Source: DAOMOP01 sp035444405
GTDB lineage: Bacteria > Pseudomonadota > Gammaproteobacteria > Burkholderiales > Rhodocyclaceae
DNA length: 63,716 bases
Direction of reading: 5' to 3'
NCBI GenBank assembly: GCA_035444405.1
Contig: DAOMOP010000004.1
Coordinates: 1-63,716 of the forward strand
The notes under the pieces are model-generated. The model was not told the origin of the DNA. It saw nothing but the letters and a program-made list of their open reading frames with translations, and did not search any database. Each line of letters opens with the position of its first letter. Position 1 is the first letter of the stretch. Shown in pieces: positions 63,639-63,716 of the stretch. Both the position numbers and the translations under genes were made by a program.

Positions 63639-63663
63639 TGCTCTACCGCTGAGCTAACCGCCC
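63589..63663 (-). tRNA. tRNA-Val (CAC), complete
   Basis: 75 nt on the minus strand starting GGGCGGTTAGCTCAGCGGT. The anticodon arm is CTGCC-TTCACAC-GGCAG, so the anticodon is CAC. The T arm contains GGTTCGATCC, and CCA is encoded. The acceptor stem GGGCGGT/ACCGCCC pairs perfectly. Its 3' 50 bp come from the integrated element. Confidence 0.95.
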
Positions 63664-63716
63664 CCGGATAAAGCGCGGATTTTAGAAGGTCTCACCCGCT
63701 TCGGTCAAGGCCAAAC

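Overview
The window is GC-rich chromosomal DNA, probably from a betaproteobacterium of the Rhodocyclales (Azoarcus/Thauera/Denitromonas type). The gene repertoire suggests this: hopanoid hpnCDE, a phasin, the Aap amino-acid transporter, SelD/SelU, sigma-54 regulation and betaproteobacterial-style chemoreceptors. This placement is inference from gene content, not from a marker gene.

Layout. 1-4.6 kb: partial tRNA-Leu, then a lipocalin-like protein with an FtsX permease and an ABC ATPase. 4.8-7.9 kb: squalene synthesis (hpnCDE). 8-13.4 kb: ABC ATPase/tesA divergent pair, selD/selU divergent pair, a methyltransferase and gabD. 13.6-18.9 kb: a PAS sensor kinase, a Pat-type acyl-CoA ligase/GNAT protein and a hexose-6-phosphate mutarotase. 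19.1-28.6 kb: a sensor kinase and sigma-54 response regulator, a sigma-54 promoter, two di-haem peroxidases, a Rieske protein and a molybdopterin oxidoreductase. I read this last block as a dissimilatory iodate reductase (Idr) locus rather than arsenite oxidase. A cytochrome c remnant follows it. 29-34.6 kb: tex, an ArsC-like protein, an Hsp33 that lacks its zinc/redox cysteines, and minCDE. 35.1-39.3 kb: aapJQMP. 39.3-52.6 kb: chemoreceptor, lysS, mnmC, an SbtA-like bicarbonate transporter with a PII-like partner, a NarX/NarL-like two-component pair, a phasin and gltX.

52.66-63.64 kb: a complete integrated element of about 11 kb in tRNA-Val(CAC), flanked by a perfect 50-bp repeat. It carries a tyrosine integrase, AlpA-like regulators, DUF3102- and DUF1376-type proteins with a candidate iteron array, a helicase, a primase, an HK97-type major capsid protein, a prohead protease, a P27-type small terminase and a SprT-like metalloprotease. 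No portal, large terminase, tail or lysis gene is present. It therefore looks like a capsid-encoding phage satellite that depends on a helper, not a prophage.

How the parts work together. The two-component pair probably switches on the Idr operon through its -24/-12 promoter. In that operon the Mo subunit and Rieske protein would reduce iodate in the periplasm, and the two peroxidases would remove reactive products. In the satellite, two copies of one palindrome (ATGCC-N3-GGCAT) lie ahead of the early regulator and ahead of the capsid operon, which suggests shared control of the two modules.
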